Under the pieces are notes generated by a model, which did not search any database, was not told the origin of the DNA, and saw only the letters and a list, made by a program, of their open reading frames with translations. Of a stretch of 64,000 nt of DNA, positions 26,201-36,400 are shown piece after piece. The stretch is from Haliotis asinina (lineage: Eukaryota > Mollusca > Gastropoda > Lepetellida > Haliotidae). The position numbers and the translations under genes were made by a program. Positions within the stretch are counted from its first letter, which is position 1. Each line of letters starts with the position of its first letter. The stretch covers positions 54,758,753-54,822,752 of the forward strand of contig NC_090290.1 in assembly GCF_037392515.1 (NCBI RefSeq), read 5' to 3'.

Positions 26201-26261
26201 TGGGGGTCTTCTGCAAACAGGTGAAACCAAATTTTACCAGGCGTCGCGCCACTGAACTCAT
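14692..26261 (-). CDS. PNPO: pyridoxamine 5'-phosphate oxidase, seven exons
   Basis: FMN enzyme oxidising pyridoxine- or pyridoxamine-5'-phosphate to pyridoxal-5'-phosphate, the last step of vitamin B6 salvage. Exons, all with GT-AG borders and compatible phases: 26261-26165, 22914-22761, 21996-21897, 21215-21162, 19609-19481, 15525-15449, 14857-14692. They give 258 residues (human protein about 261). Family signatures in order: [13 protein letters not shown] at the conserved N-terminus; [25 protein letters not shown] and [13 protein letters not shown] (FMN/phosphate binding); [32 protein letters not shown]; the C-terminal signature [19 protein letters not shown]; and the ending WVYERLSP before TAG. 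The first Met is followed by a basic, acid-free stretch ([20 protein letters not shown]) that could be a mitochondrial presequence; an internal Met (MSGDIS) offers a cytosolic start. Introns are filled with repeats. All key motifs are present, so the gene looks functional. Confidence 0.95.
15780..16546. mobile_element. foldback element with arms of about 140 bp
   Basis: The left arm (15780-15922) and the reverse complement of the right arm (16403-16546) share GTTATATAGTG, TGCCCCTAAGGGCTTAT, GGCTTAATTCC, CAGAGACATCATTC, CAACAACATGGTC-like and CATCCAG blocks in order. The roughly 480-bp centre has no recognisable coding. No target duplication was found at the arm tips. It lies in PNPO intron 5. 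Confidence 0.75.
16626..16795 (+). repeat. abalone-type short repeat, family A
   Basis: Plus-oriented copy: TGCTGCACTCAGCATTATTC, ATCTGGACCAGACAATCCAG and GTCAACCAAGTCAGTGAGG in order. In PNPO intron 5. Confidence 0.8.
16857..17180 (+). repeat. abalone-type short repeat, family A, with flanking microsatellites
   Basis: A (GTA)n run is followed by (GAGT)n at about 16886-16920 and then a full plus-oriented family A body (TTTAGTTTTACGCTGCACAA onward) ending in the ACGACAAGCATAGTCGCC tail and CTATTCTACCCC. Confidence 0.85.
17187..17257 (+). repeat. (TAG)n microsatellite
   Basis: About 23 perfect TAG triplets immediately after the family A copy, a typical place for simple-repeat growth. Confidence 0.95.
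17367..17834. mobile_element. hAT-type MITE with 5-bp target duplication
   Basis: The 468-bp unit starts CAGGGCTCGATATAAGTG and ends with the reverse complement of CAGGGCTCGATTCAGTG. TTATG flanks it directly on both sides (17362-17366 and 17835-17839). Subterminal regions carry repeats of TGCACCAGGTGCA on the left (three spaced copies, about 33 bp apart) and TGCACCTTGTGCA on the right, as hAT transposases bind. CAGGG ends with a 5-bp duplication point to the hAT5 subgroup (inference). There is no coding capacity. Confidence 0.8.
18030..18200 (-). repeat. tRNA-SINE family B
   Basis: Reverse copy: AATATTCCAACAATATCACT, GGGGACACCAGAAATGGGCT, and a degraded tRNA head ending in GGGCTACCCC. Confidence 0.75.
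18305..18480 (-). repeat. tRNA-SINE family B, degraded
   Basis: Reverse copy beginning TTTACGCCGCTTTAAGCAAT and continuing ATTCCAGCAACATCACATCA, with a poorly kept tRNA-like head near 18450-18475. Confidence 0.65.
18481..19480. other. PNPO intron 5 remainder, nothing recognised
   Basis: AT-rich intron sequence between repeats and PNPO exon 5; no repeat or coding signal recognised. Confidence 0.4.
19698..20145 (+). repeat. family A repeat with a 22-bp tail amplified about twelvefold
   Basis: A normal plus-oriented body (TTTAGTTTTACAACGCACTC onward) is followed from about 19878 to 20135 by about twelve tandem copies of the 22-bp unit AGTCGCCTCTTACGACAAGC plus AT. Ordinary copies have this unit once or twice. 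In PNPO intron 4. Confidence 0.9.
20880..21150 (+). repeat. dispersed short repeat, family C
   Basis: Shares TTCACCCAGCTGAAAACAGA, TGTGACTAACCGGCAGCC and TGGGTTATTCAATGTAATTA-like blocks with the copy near 10420-10560. In PNPO intron 4, upstream of exon 4's donor side. Confidence 0.5.
22403..22615 (+). repeat. abalone-type short repeat, family A
   Basis: Plus copy: TTTAATGCCACACTCAGCAG, CTATATGGCAGCGGTCTGTA and GTCAACGAAGCCAGCAAGCC. In PNPO intron 2. Confidence 0.8.
23174..25806. mobile_element. nest of long inverted repeats in PNPO intron 1
   Basis: Four ends carry AAGGGGCACTGATGCGGAGC or a close variant: plus-facing near 23174 and 23697, minus-facing near 25684 and 25806. Arm pair 1 (about 23174-23580 with 25225-25684) matches over roughly 400 bp, with blocks such as GATCCAATTTGATCCTATTT and CTACAGGCACATAGC-like. 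Arm pair 2 (about 23697-23795 with 25705-25806) shares GTCCGTGGACCGG-like and GGGTGATATCCCA-like blocks. A third short pair lies at 23575-23665 with 23865-23935. Pairs 1 and 2 overlap rather than nest. No transposase remains, so this looks like non-autonomous elements rearranged on top of each other. The superfamily is not identified. Confidence 0.75.
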
Positions 26262-27495
26262 ACAGCTGAAATAGTTATCTTATGTCACGTGTGGGATACC
26301 GAAGTTCAGGTTTCCGGATGTTTACAAATTGTGGCGCATGCGTAATGTATCGTTCCGACATATATCTTTATACGATTTCACCAACGACTATTGAAATTCA
26401 ATGAAAACAAAAAAATGCGTTTCTGATGAAAGATGTATTTTGCATCCTCGCGTTCCATTTAATCGGAGGTCCGCTACTTTAACAGGGGTTAAGGTCAAAC
26501 CTGCCTGGGCACAAAAGACAAAAGAAAAGAATCAAACGGGTCAAACGAAACCGTCTCGGAGTTGTTTATAGCAGGGAGACTGTATGTTGTAGATTATCCC
26601 TGTTTATAGTTAAAACACCTCATAGTGGTTCAATGTTTAGTTTTTGAGTATGGTCACCAATGCGTCTGCTTATGATTACAATTCAATAGTTCAGCCAATT
26701 CACTTTGGGAACCATGCCTGCAGAGTGTGTCACTTGTGACGAAACAGTTAAAAAGAACCAACACGCCCAGGAGTGTGACCGTTGTCAGAGATGGACCTAT
26801 CATATCTGAGACACAAACATAACCAGAGAGGTATGCAAATGTACCTCCGTCTTTCAGAGAACAGGGAATCAATTTCAGTGTCTCTTTCATATGTGCTCTA
26901 AGACCCAGTCGCATTCCGGTAATCTTTCAGCTGAAGTTGGAGCAATCTGGAGACAGGTTAGCCAATTGAGAATCCGGCAGTGCCGTTTCAGATGATATAA
27001 TCCATATGTATATAGTCTCCGTGGTTTGAGTAAGTGGAAGATGTCCAAGAAAGGTAACATATTTATATATTTAGTTCACATCGTTATATTTGTTTTGTAA
27101 TAATTAATTCATTACTAAATCTGTGCACAGGCAAACTGTAGCACAAATGGGGTTGCGTAGCGTAGTGAGTATGACCAGTCTTCTTACAGGCGATCGAAAC
27201 GAGCAAAGGTTGGCAACGTCCTTCCCTCACTTTGATTCGAAAAATATTTTTCATGTAAAAATGAAATATTTCCGCCATCAACGGTACACTCCCATTTCCT
27301 CACTTGGTTGTGCTCTCGGATTCGAGAAATCGAGGCGAATGCCTATTGTAGACTTAGTTAAATATCATCAGTTGCCATACAAATAGTCCTTGTATATTTC
27401 GAGTACACTGCGCAGGCGTTAAAGAAAACCCCGCCAAACTCGTTCCACGTGGGTGATTCATTGAAACTGTGTAACGTAATAACTGGTATTTAGTC
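26262..27495. promoter_or_regulatory. shared head-to-head promoter interval of PNPO and CDCA7
   Basis: About 1.2 kb separates the divergent start codons of PNPO (26261, minus) and the probable CDCA7 start (27496, plus). The gap must hold both 5' ends. A CCACGTGG palindrome (E-box-like) occurs near 27447. Bidirectional control is an inference from spacing; no core promoter motif was established. Confidence 0.45.
26714..26960 (+). pseudogene. remnant of a cysteine-rich (PHD/FLYWCH-associated) zinc finger
   Basis: The frame reads MPAECVTCDETVKKNQHAQE, then CDRCQRWTYHI, a TGA at 26807-26809, and DTNITREVCKC. This resembles the CxxC...CDxCxxWxHxxC fingers at the N-terminus of multi-copy molluscan proteins associated with Mutator-like transposases. 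The TGA stands where the family has a cysteine, so it is a one-base loss. The rest of the protein is absent. It sits between the PNPO and CDCA7 starts and might be mistaken for a gene. Confidence 0.5.
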
Positions 27496-30400
27496 ATGGC
27501 ACAGCTGGTAAGATAGAGCGTTTTTATACACAAAATTTATTTATATTGTCTATTCCGCGGTTATTTTCGTGTTTGCGTCCTATGTTATTATTCTTTTTTT
27601 CCAATATGCATCCACATTTTTGCTATGTTGTCAATGCGTGTTGATTGGTTTTGTAGTCGATACATCGAGAAAAATTTATGGGTTTTTTTGTTGTTGTTTT
27701 TTTTAAATCAGTTAATAATCATAGAGAGAACCCATTTGACTCTCTTCAATAAGTAAATGAACGGTATGTTGGCTTGTTAAGAAATTGTTCTTTCACTTGG
27801 ACTCGAAAACAAAAGCAGTCGTCATATGGCGGGAATTAATGTCAACCCTTCGGGAAATGAGTGACAACTCGGAAATGTACCCAGAATGACTGTTTACATC
27901 TCCAGTTATCAAATAACAGCAGTATGTCTTGGAGGTCATACATAATCAGGACCGACAACGCTCAAACACCCAAATGAATTTGATCATATAGTTTTGTCAG
28001 ATATGTGTATCGATATACTGGGGTTTTTTTCATCCGTATCCACTCCTCTTTTCCTAAAGTTGGCCTACCCGGGCCATCTGTTGAATTTTACAGATGCAGA
28101 ATTTCATTGAATTTACATACCTGCATTAAAGTAAACCGCTTGGTTTTCATCAACTGATAGTGAAGACTGATTATAAGTGGTAGCACACTGATACTGTTTG
28201 CAAATTAATCAGCTAGATTGTTTTGTCATATTTTCAAGCTGGCAAAATGAGTTTGCCCCTCATTTTGCAAATGTCCATGGAAATTATGATCAATTATTTC
28301 TTCCCTCATTCAGCAATTCAACAACTGGAGATTCACATCAACTGAACCATTACTGAACGCTCAAAATACATTGATAACTTTCAAAATTGTCATTTGTAAT
28401 CCATCTTAAAATTATTTTGGGGTCAGTCATAGTTTGCATGTACACTGTGGATTAGAACAGGCCTGAATTTTCTTTGCGGTTGTACAGTGTGATTAAAATG
28501 AATCAACGACTTGGATTCAGTGTCTTGGTTAACCATGTGCTCGTCATAAGGTCATAAGAGGTGACTAACAGGATTGGGTGGTCAGACTCGCTGACTTGGT
28601 TGACACGTCATTGGTTCCCAAATGCACAGATCAGTGCTCATGTTGTTGACCACTGGATTGTCTGGTCCAGACTCTATTTTTTACAGATCGCCGCCGTGTG
28701 GCTGGAATATTGCTGAGTGCGGCATAAAACTAAACTTACTCACTCACATTGTTAACCATGAGGATTTTGATTAGAATATATCTTCAGTAACCAAGACTTG
28801 TCATAAGCTGTGACTAAAGGGATCTGGTGGTCACCAGGTCAGGCTCGATGATTTGGCAGTGTTAGATTTGGGTGAAATTTTGAGTGGGTCCAAATTGATG
28901 AAAATAATGTTTCTGGACTCCCTCCAATGTTAAATAGATGGGTAGGTATAAAATAGAGGAGGTCAAAACACTCCAAAACCCTCTCTTGAGCCAACACTGA
29001 CTTGGTTGACAAATGTCATTGCATCCCAATTGCATAAATTGATGACCATGCAGTTTGTCAATGATTCTGATTAAATATATAAAATAAATTAATTAATAAT
29101 AATAAATATGCACATTTTAGGTGGAAATTGTTTTTGTTTTGTTTTGTTTTGTTTTTTTGGTAAGAATTCCGCCCGTACCCCCCCTCCCAAAACATTAACT
29201 TACGAACTGTCACTGAAATTAATCACTAGTTATACCATCAATAATGTGTGTGAGGCATGAAACACAATAGATGACGTGCAATAACTGACGTTCCCGTATT
29301 CAGCCTCGGGAATCGAACGAGTGTCCACATCTGTTGAGGTCAGCGTGACAACATCGCCATATGTAAGCTGTTTTCCATACAACTTGTCAATACTCCAGAA
29401 AAGTAAAACGTACCTCTACTGGCCTCCCAAGTAAATGGAGCCGATGTCACGTAACAACTTCATGAAAATGTCCTCCGTGTTACTCGATCTGTACATATAC
29501 TCTGCGAAGTGTAAGGTGAAATCCTTGTGTCTGGTGTGGGTGTTTGGCAGCTGTCGTTTGATGCACCACCACCACCTGTTTTCTATTAAGTTTGTACAGG
29601 CACCGGTGGTGGGATCTGGTAATAAATAGCAACAAAACTTAATGGAAATGACGCATTAATAGCACATTATTTGCACGCATATACTTTACTGCATACACTT
29701 ACCTTTAAAGTTCTCAGAATGATTTACTGTACTATGGGTATAATCCAGGTCAGACAGTCCGTCGTAAGCCTTCCAACAGTCTGTAACTATATGACTACCC
29801 CCCACCACTTTCCTACAAATAACGTCAAGTAGTGTCCGTCGGTCGCGTGTCTCCACAGGAACTAGAAAGAACTGTCTTGTCTCCCTACAAATACCACCCA
29901 AAACCCACTGACCTTCTACCATCCTACCTCTATGATACTTCCGTTTCCCAAATTTACTTTCATCTATTTCTACCGTCAAGCCAGCCCCACCAATTCTGTC
30001 CGAACCATTCTTTTCAACCATCGCAGAGCATACCTCTCTACAATACATGAAATAGTCCGATACTGTTTCTCTGGAGGTTTCTAGGACTTTCCCATCACCA
30101 TCACAATCAATACTCGTTTCTCTGATTGTGTCCGCGTATGACATTTTATGAGCAAAGCAGTAGGTGAGCAAAACGGTTTTTCTCAGTGACAAATTGGACC
30201 CAGAAAACCACGTACCCCTCCGTGCTGGAACTTGATTTTTGTTACTTTTTTTTACATACCTTGCGGTTACACTGGAAACGATAGTCAGGAACCTTACCCT
30301 TGCGATTAACTGTATAAGTGCAAGTTAGTACTTGCTGACAGTTAGGACAAGTAGCTTGGGTTGGTAACACCCCGTACCGCTGGCAGAAAGAAACAGTGCT

Positions 30401-33400
30401 CTCAGTGCTACCTAAATGTGAAATTAGAAAGAAAAGATTCATAGGAGGGCTTTTTTTAGCACTAGAACGTGTAACAACCTGAGGTGCTGGAGGAGGTGTC
30501 GGGGAGATGTTACGAGGGGATGTGGTGTGAGCCACTGCATCAACAGCTGAAGTTGTGGGAGAGCGTGGAGGTGAGACAGACTGGAAGGGGTCGGCAGGAG
30601 TTAGGTGCAGGGGTTTTTTTTACACTTACGGGGACAGCTTGTGTCAGATGGTTTAGCAGGGTTTTCGGATGAAGAAGTTACAAAGCGAGCGGGACGTTAA
30701 ATAATGCGTTTTGGACGTGCCGGAACGGAAGGAGAAGACATACTGGGGTGTGCAACAGGAGGGGCGGGAGCAGGGTTAATACTGTTACTGCTGGAGTTAA
30801 TATTTTGAGTCAGTAAAAAAGATAAACCTGTGCTGGACAACGAAGAATTGCCGCACTGACTCTCACTCATTCGTCGCCCAGTCGATCCGTCACTAACGCT
30901 AGACATCCCCGGTGAATGCACGTTCATGTCGTCGATCGGTCTCTGGCCTGGGTTGATCTCACCCTCAGATGATGATGAGAAAAACTCCATAAATGGATTG
31001 GCTGAACTCGATTCTTCACGATTACATGTCTTGTTGGGGGGAAAATCCGATTCAGATGATGTCGACATATTGTCTTTTGTTTGGGTGGGCTTACACAACG
31101 TCTACCAGACTATATACCAGCTGGGATATAGCATGGGAATGATGACAGCGTCTAGGTTTTATTCAAAAAGCATTAAGTCATGTGACGTGTTTAGATACAA
31201 GCATCTCGTGCCTAAATCATCATATGCACAGGAAAAGCAGACCAGGTGATGTCTCATACAAATTTCGCATCCACCAACAGAGTACGACAACATAATTCCT
31301 TTAACATAAGCAGTTGTTACATCAATATTACCTCCATGTGTCAACACGCTCAAGGAAAAAATTCAAGGGTACGGGGTACGATAGTCGCACCTACAATCAA
31401 AGTAACACAACATCATTCCTTTAATATATTTATTTATTACACCACCATTACCTCCATATGTCAACACGATAACGAAAGAAAAAATATAATTGGGAACGGG
31501 GTTCGATCACATGAACTCGCCATCCTCATGTCATAGTGTGTGTCCACTGTACCTCGGAGCCACCGAGACTTCTGAAATGCACTCCTCAATTAATACAATA
31601 CAACCCTCGTCGAAGCCTAAAAACTAGCGTCTAAATACAATAAGTTCCGCTCTGTCGGTCACCAATCTCAGTAGCACTGAGGTAAGACAGAGGACTCTTG
31701 GCCAGACGACCCGGGTTCGGTTCCCAGAAGCGACGTCGTTTCTTTCAGACTTAGATTCTTAGTAAAGTTAGATTAGTTAGATATGTATTTCACTTGAATG
31801 CTTACACCACTAACATTAGACGTATGAAAATAGTATGATAAATCACAGGAAGTTGCCGGTGACGAGAAGACGGGCAGAGCAAAGACAGGTGAAGAAACAC
31901 GGACACAAAGTAGAAGGACAAGAAGTCGATTTATTTTTTTATCACCGCCCCTCCCCCCACTTTTTGAATATTACCCCCAAACTTCTAAACCCCCATTAAA
32001 TGCTTTAACCCCCCAAAAATTTATACCAGCGCCCCTTTTTGAAATATTGCATCGGGGAATAAATCCCCCGGGCTGCATTTCTTACTGAAAAAAGAGGGGG
32101 GGTACAGGCGGAACTCTTTCCTTTTTTTTACATTTTCCCAAATTTATAAATAGTAATGATGCTGAACCGCCAAAGATTACAAATCTAGATGGGACAAGTT
32201 GATGCTGAACATATCGCACCACACATTCATTATCTAATACTTATAGTTAAAGTGGAAGCATAGCTTTTGTAGACCAATGGTCAGGTTCAAGAAAATGGTG
32301 GCCATCTTTAAAATTGACTGCCCAAACCCCATTTGCCTTGGCACAAGGGGTGTCGATCATATGATTCCATAAACTACATACCTTATGCTATTTGAAAATC
32401 ATATTGGCTGATTGTACCTAAACATGGTAGTCAGATCCATATTTGCAAGGTCTGACTCATGGACTTACATTTATCTGATAAATCTCTTTCAGGCAAAGAA
32501 GTTGGTGTCTGAGTATGAAGCTCTACGCAACAAGAATTTGGCCGACAATCAGGCGGTGGTGAGGAATGGCCTCCTAGCATTTTATGTTTCAACTGTTCCT
32601 GTAACGTTCCTAAGACTAGTATCTGTAGCATGATATTTCCATGAATGTGTTTATTATTGGCCAATCTATAGACATGTTTCTCATGAGCATGATAATAGTG
32701 ATATGAACTAAAAGTTATGGGTCAGCAAGTCAGGTTTCGTTTGTGAAAACGTTTGGATTAGTCATCTTGAAGATAGTTGTCTCACTGCTGTGTCCAAGTG
32801 ATGTATATCATTCCCTGCCTTGAATTGGGGATTTGGGGTAAGGTTTCCAAAACATAAGCAATGTTTTTCTTTTCTTTTTCAGTTAGCTAAGTTGATGGAA
32901 GATTTAAAGAAAAGCTTTCCACAAAAACCTCCACCAAGGGTAAGGTTTCTTGCTTACAATATGAGACATAATTTCAAGAGATGTGATATTTATGTATTAA
33001 TGCATATACACAGCTTAAAGAGAACACACCCTAAATAAAGTAAGGAGCAGTAAACATCTAGCTCATTTCAATAATATATTTACATCAGCTCAGAGGTACC
33101 GCCTCCTTGGTGTAGTGGTTAGGGTGTCTGCCTGGAGAGCAGAAGATCACATGTTCGATCCCAAGCCACGTCATACCATGGAACATTTTGTTGTTAGTAT
33201 TATGGTGGGGTGGGCTTCGTTTCCATTGACTCTTTTCAGACTTAGTCTCAGAAGTGAGAAGTGTTTTGTTTCCGGAGCACATCTCAAAAAACGTTCAATA
33301 TTTTTCATGAATTACATGGAAACAATTCAAACTTAGTCTAAAAAACAATGAGCAACTGAGAGATGATTTGTCCTTTCAAACTTTTCATGGCCTGGGAGGA

Positions 33401-36400
33401 TATGTCATCTTCTGATGACTCTTGTTCTTTCAGCTAGTCAAGAACAGAATTTCAATCATTGTTGATAATCATTTTCACCCTATTGTATTATTCAGAAAGC
33501 ACGTACGTCGAGGAAGAGTATCAGTGAGGGGCCCATTCGAAGGAACCCATCTCGCCATGCCAGGAGTACTTTCAGTCTGGACCCTCCCCGTACGCGAGCA
33601 CGCAGGGGGTCAGTGTCATCAACAGTGTCTTCTGCATCCTCTTCAACATCACCTTCATCGTCGCCAGAGGTGAGAGCAACATGTTTTCAGTTGTCGATTG
33701 GATGGTCAAATCCCAGAACTTTACAGATGATTTTCGCTGTGTCTGTAACACGTCCGTTATTGTTTAGTCATAAGCCAAATGCTAGAAAAGTCACAAATTT
33801 CAAGTATCTCTCCGCAATAAAAAGGGTGTTGTGCAGTAATTACTATGACGCCTCCCACCCTTCAGAAACATTGACAAGGAACTAGCCACAGAATGTAGCA
33901 GATCACTAGAACAAAAAAAAAGGTTTACTCCACTGTTGAAACAGTGTCCACTTACTCATAGACCCGAGTTTTAGCCCTATGACCTAATGGACAGTGACAA
34001 GTACTGGTGTTCAACAAGGTCAAGATATGATGTTATACTTATAGAATGGGGTTAACATATGACCTGATATAATGCTCTCCCTACAGAAGTATACCTACAG
34101 TGTTCATTACTATATTGTCTGCTTCAGATTTTATTGATTACTGACTGGCTGGATTTTATAGTGGAAATATTTATTTCATGCTGGTTATAATTTTATTAAG
34201 GGGGAAATTATGAATGTGGTGAAAGTAATGTGAGAAACATAGTATTTTTAACTTACCTTACCATAGGTCTTATGCATATTACCTCAAGCTTCGCTAGAAG
34301 AGATCAGACAGTCGTTGATTCGCCATTCCCTAGATGGCTACCTCATGTAATCTACGAATGTAGTCACGGAAGTGACGTGATCTCCCCACTCGCGCAAGCG
34401 CGAACAATCCAAAAATCACTTTTACTTCTAGCGTTCGTCTGTTCGGACGTTTTTGGTTCGCTTAGTTTACCTACTTTGTGGTTCAATAAAGTTGTTTCCT
34501 CAGGGGTAGGTATGGTTTGTATCCCTTAGGTGTGCGTGTTAAGGTAAGTTATCTTTTAACTGCACTTACTTTGCTACCTCGTGTTACTTTTTTCTCTCAC
34601 TTCGGGGTGGGTTCGCCCGCGTCGTGTGTGAGTGCGGCATGGCGTCCGTGGGGGTATTATATCTTGCTGGTTTTCTCCCTCCATGTGGTTTTCCATGTCG
34701 ATTAGTATTTTTGCCAGGTTTCACTGCATTTATATGTTTTTTCGTGCCACGTTGCGATGTACGCAGGCAACCGTTTTGGTTGTTTGCCCTTCGCTGTCAC
34801 GAGCTTACGGGCGTGCCTACTTTATAGTGGGGGTGCGTTGGTGCTGCATTTCTGGTATAGGGGTGTTTTTTCTACCTCCTAGCGTTGGTTTCAAGGCATT
34901 GTTATGTTTGTTTGTTGCACTTAACTGTGTATATCTCCCCAGTTTTGCACTATCTGCTTGGGGCAGGAATCGGCGAATATCCCCACCCTTGGTGCCCGGA
35001 TTGTGCGTCTCTAGCCTGCTCTTTTGACGGACACTGCCAGTACTGCGAGGTGTTATTGGTGGCGGATTTCGAGAGTCGTCGTTGGGATCTCTGCCGGACG
35101 ACCCTGACTTACAACCGCCTTCAACGCCTGTGCCGACGCCTGGGATGGGGCGTTCGTCTGTGACGCCTGTACGCTTGTCCCCGGAACCACCTCGCTCGGA
35201 TTCCATCGTGGATCTGTTTTCATCCAGATGCCTTGTCTCATCCGGAAGTCCAGAGGTTCCTGCGCTCTCTCCTGACGCCCGGTGCTGCTGCGATGCCAGC
35301 GTCTCGACATCTTGACACCAGCGCCTATGCCAACACCAGCGCCTTTGCTTACGCCAGCGTCTATGCCAGCGCCTGTGTTTGTGCCTATACCTATGTCTAC
35401 GCCAGGGCCTATGTCTACGCCAGTGCCTATGCCTACGCCAGCACCTATGTCTACGCCAGCGCCAGAGGCTGTGCTTGCGCTAGTGACTACGCCAGCGCCT
35501 ATGCCTACGCCAGCGCCTATGTCTACGCCAGCGCCAGCGCCTGTGCTTGCGCCAGTGCCTATGCCTATGCCTACGCCAGCGTCTGTCTACACCAGCGCCA
35601 GAGGCTGTGCTTGCGCTAGTGCCTATACCTACGCCAGCGCCTATGCCGACGCCGGACCCTATGCCAGCGCCAGCGCCTGCGCCTTACCGTATACCCAGGG
35701 TGTTGCATACGTTGTCCAGGGAAGAGGTTTTACAACGACAGTTGGATGAAGGGCGCGCTCGGCGCTTGGAGGCAGAGCGCTCTCGGCGCAGATCGCGCTC
35801 CAGGTTCCCTGGGAGTCGGTGATCCTGTACCCTCCACAGTAGTCTTTGTCGGCGCTCTCGGTCCCCGCTACGCCCTTTGAATGAGGACTCTCGCTTTACT
35901 ACCAGGTGAAGACGGTGCTTGCGCTCCCAGTCCATATCACCTCGACGCTCCTCTAGAACTCGGCGTTTGCGGTCGCCGGAACCACCTTGGATCTCGTCCA
36001 AGGAATCTGCTGCTCATGCATCGACTTGGTCTCCTACGTCGCGGCGTGATTCGAATTCCGTTTCCTATGAGGACCTGGAAGAACAGGTTTTTGGCCCGGA
36101 CTTCGACGAGGAGGCAGGAGGCGACGGCGATGGTGATGGCACTTAACTACCCTTATCAGTCGTCTTCGAGTGGATTGCTGACAGGTTACCGTACTGCCCT
36201 TCACCTTCGGCTAATTCCAACAACCCTGCAGCACTTCATTTATCGCCGGAGTTACTCATAGCGCCTGATCCTATGGTGGCGGACGCCGTGGCTGTATTAG
36301 ATGCGGTCTTTGAAAAATTGTCATCTAATCCGAATTTCTAAGTGTGTAAATCCAAGAAGTCAGATTACAAGATACACAGCCTGGTTTTCGCGGACAGCGT

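Noticed and set aside
30242-30260. Intron across the A8 run to explain the frame change in the ISXO2-like gene
   Set aside because: The only GT-AG pair there would give an intron of about 38 bp and lead into a stop; a one-base slip in the A run is simpler.
31660-31745. Functional tRNA gene
   Set aside because: A- and B-box-like motifs are present but the acceptor stem does not close; it fits a tRNA-derived repeat better. The same holds for 33100-33260 and 44335-44470.
35053-36261. Several long frames on both strands read as host genes
   Set aside because: They lie within the DIRS fossil and its Pro/Ala-rich low-complexity block.
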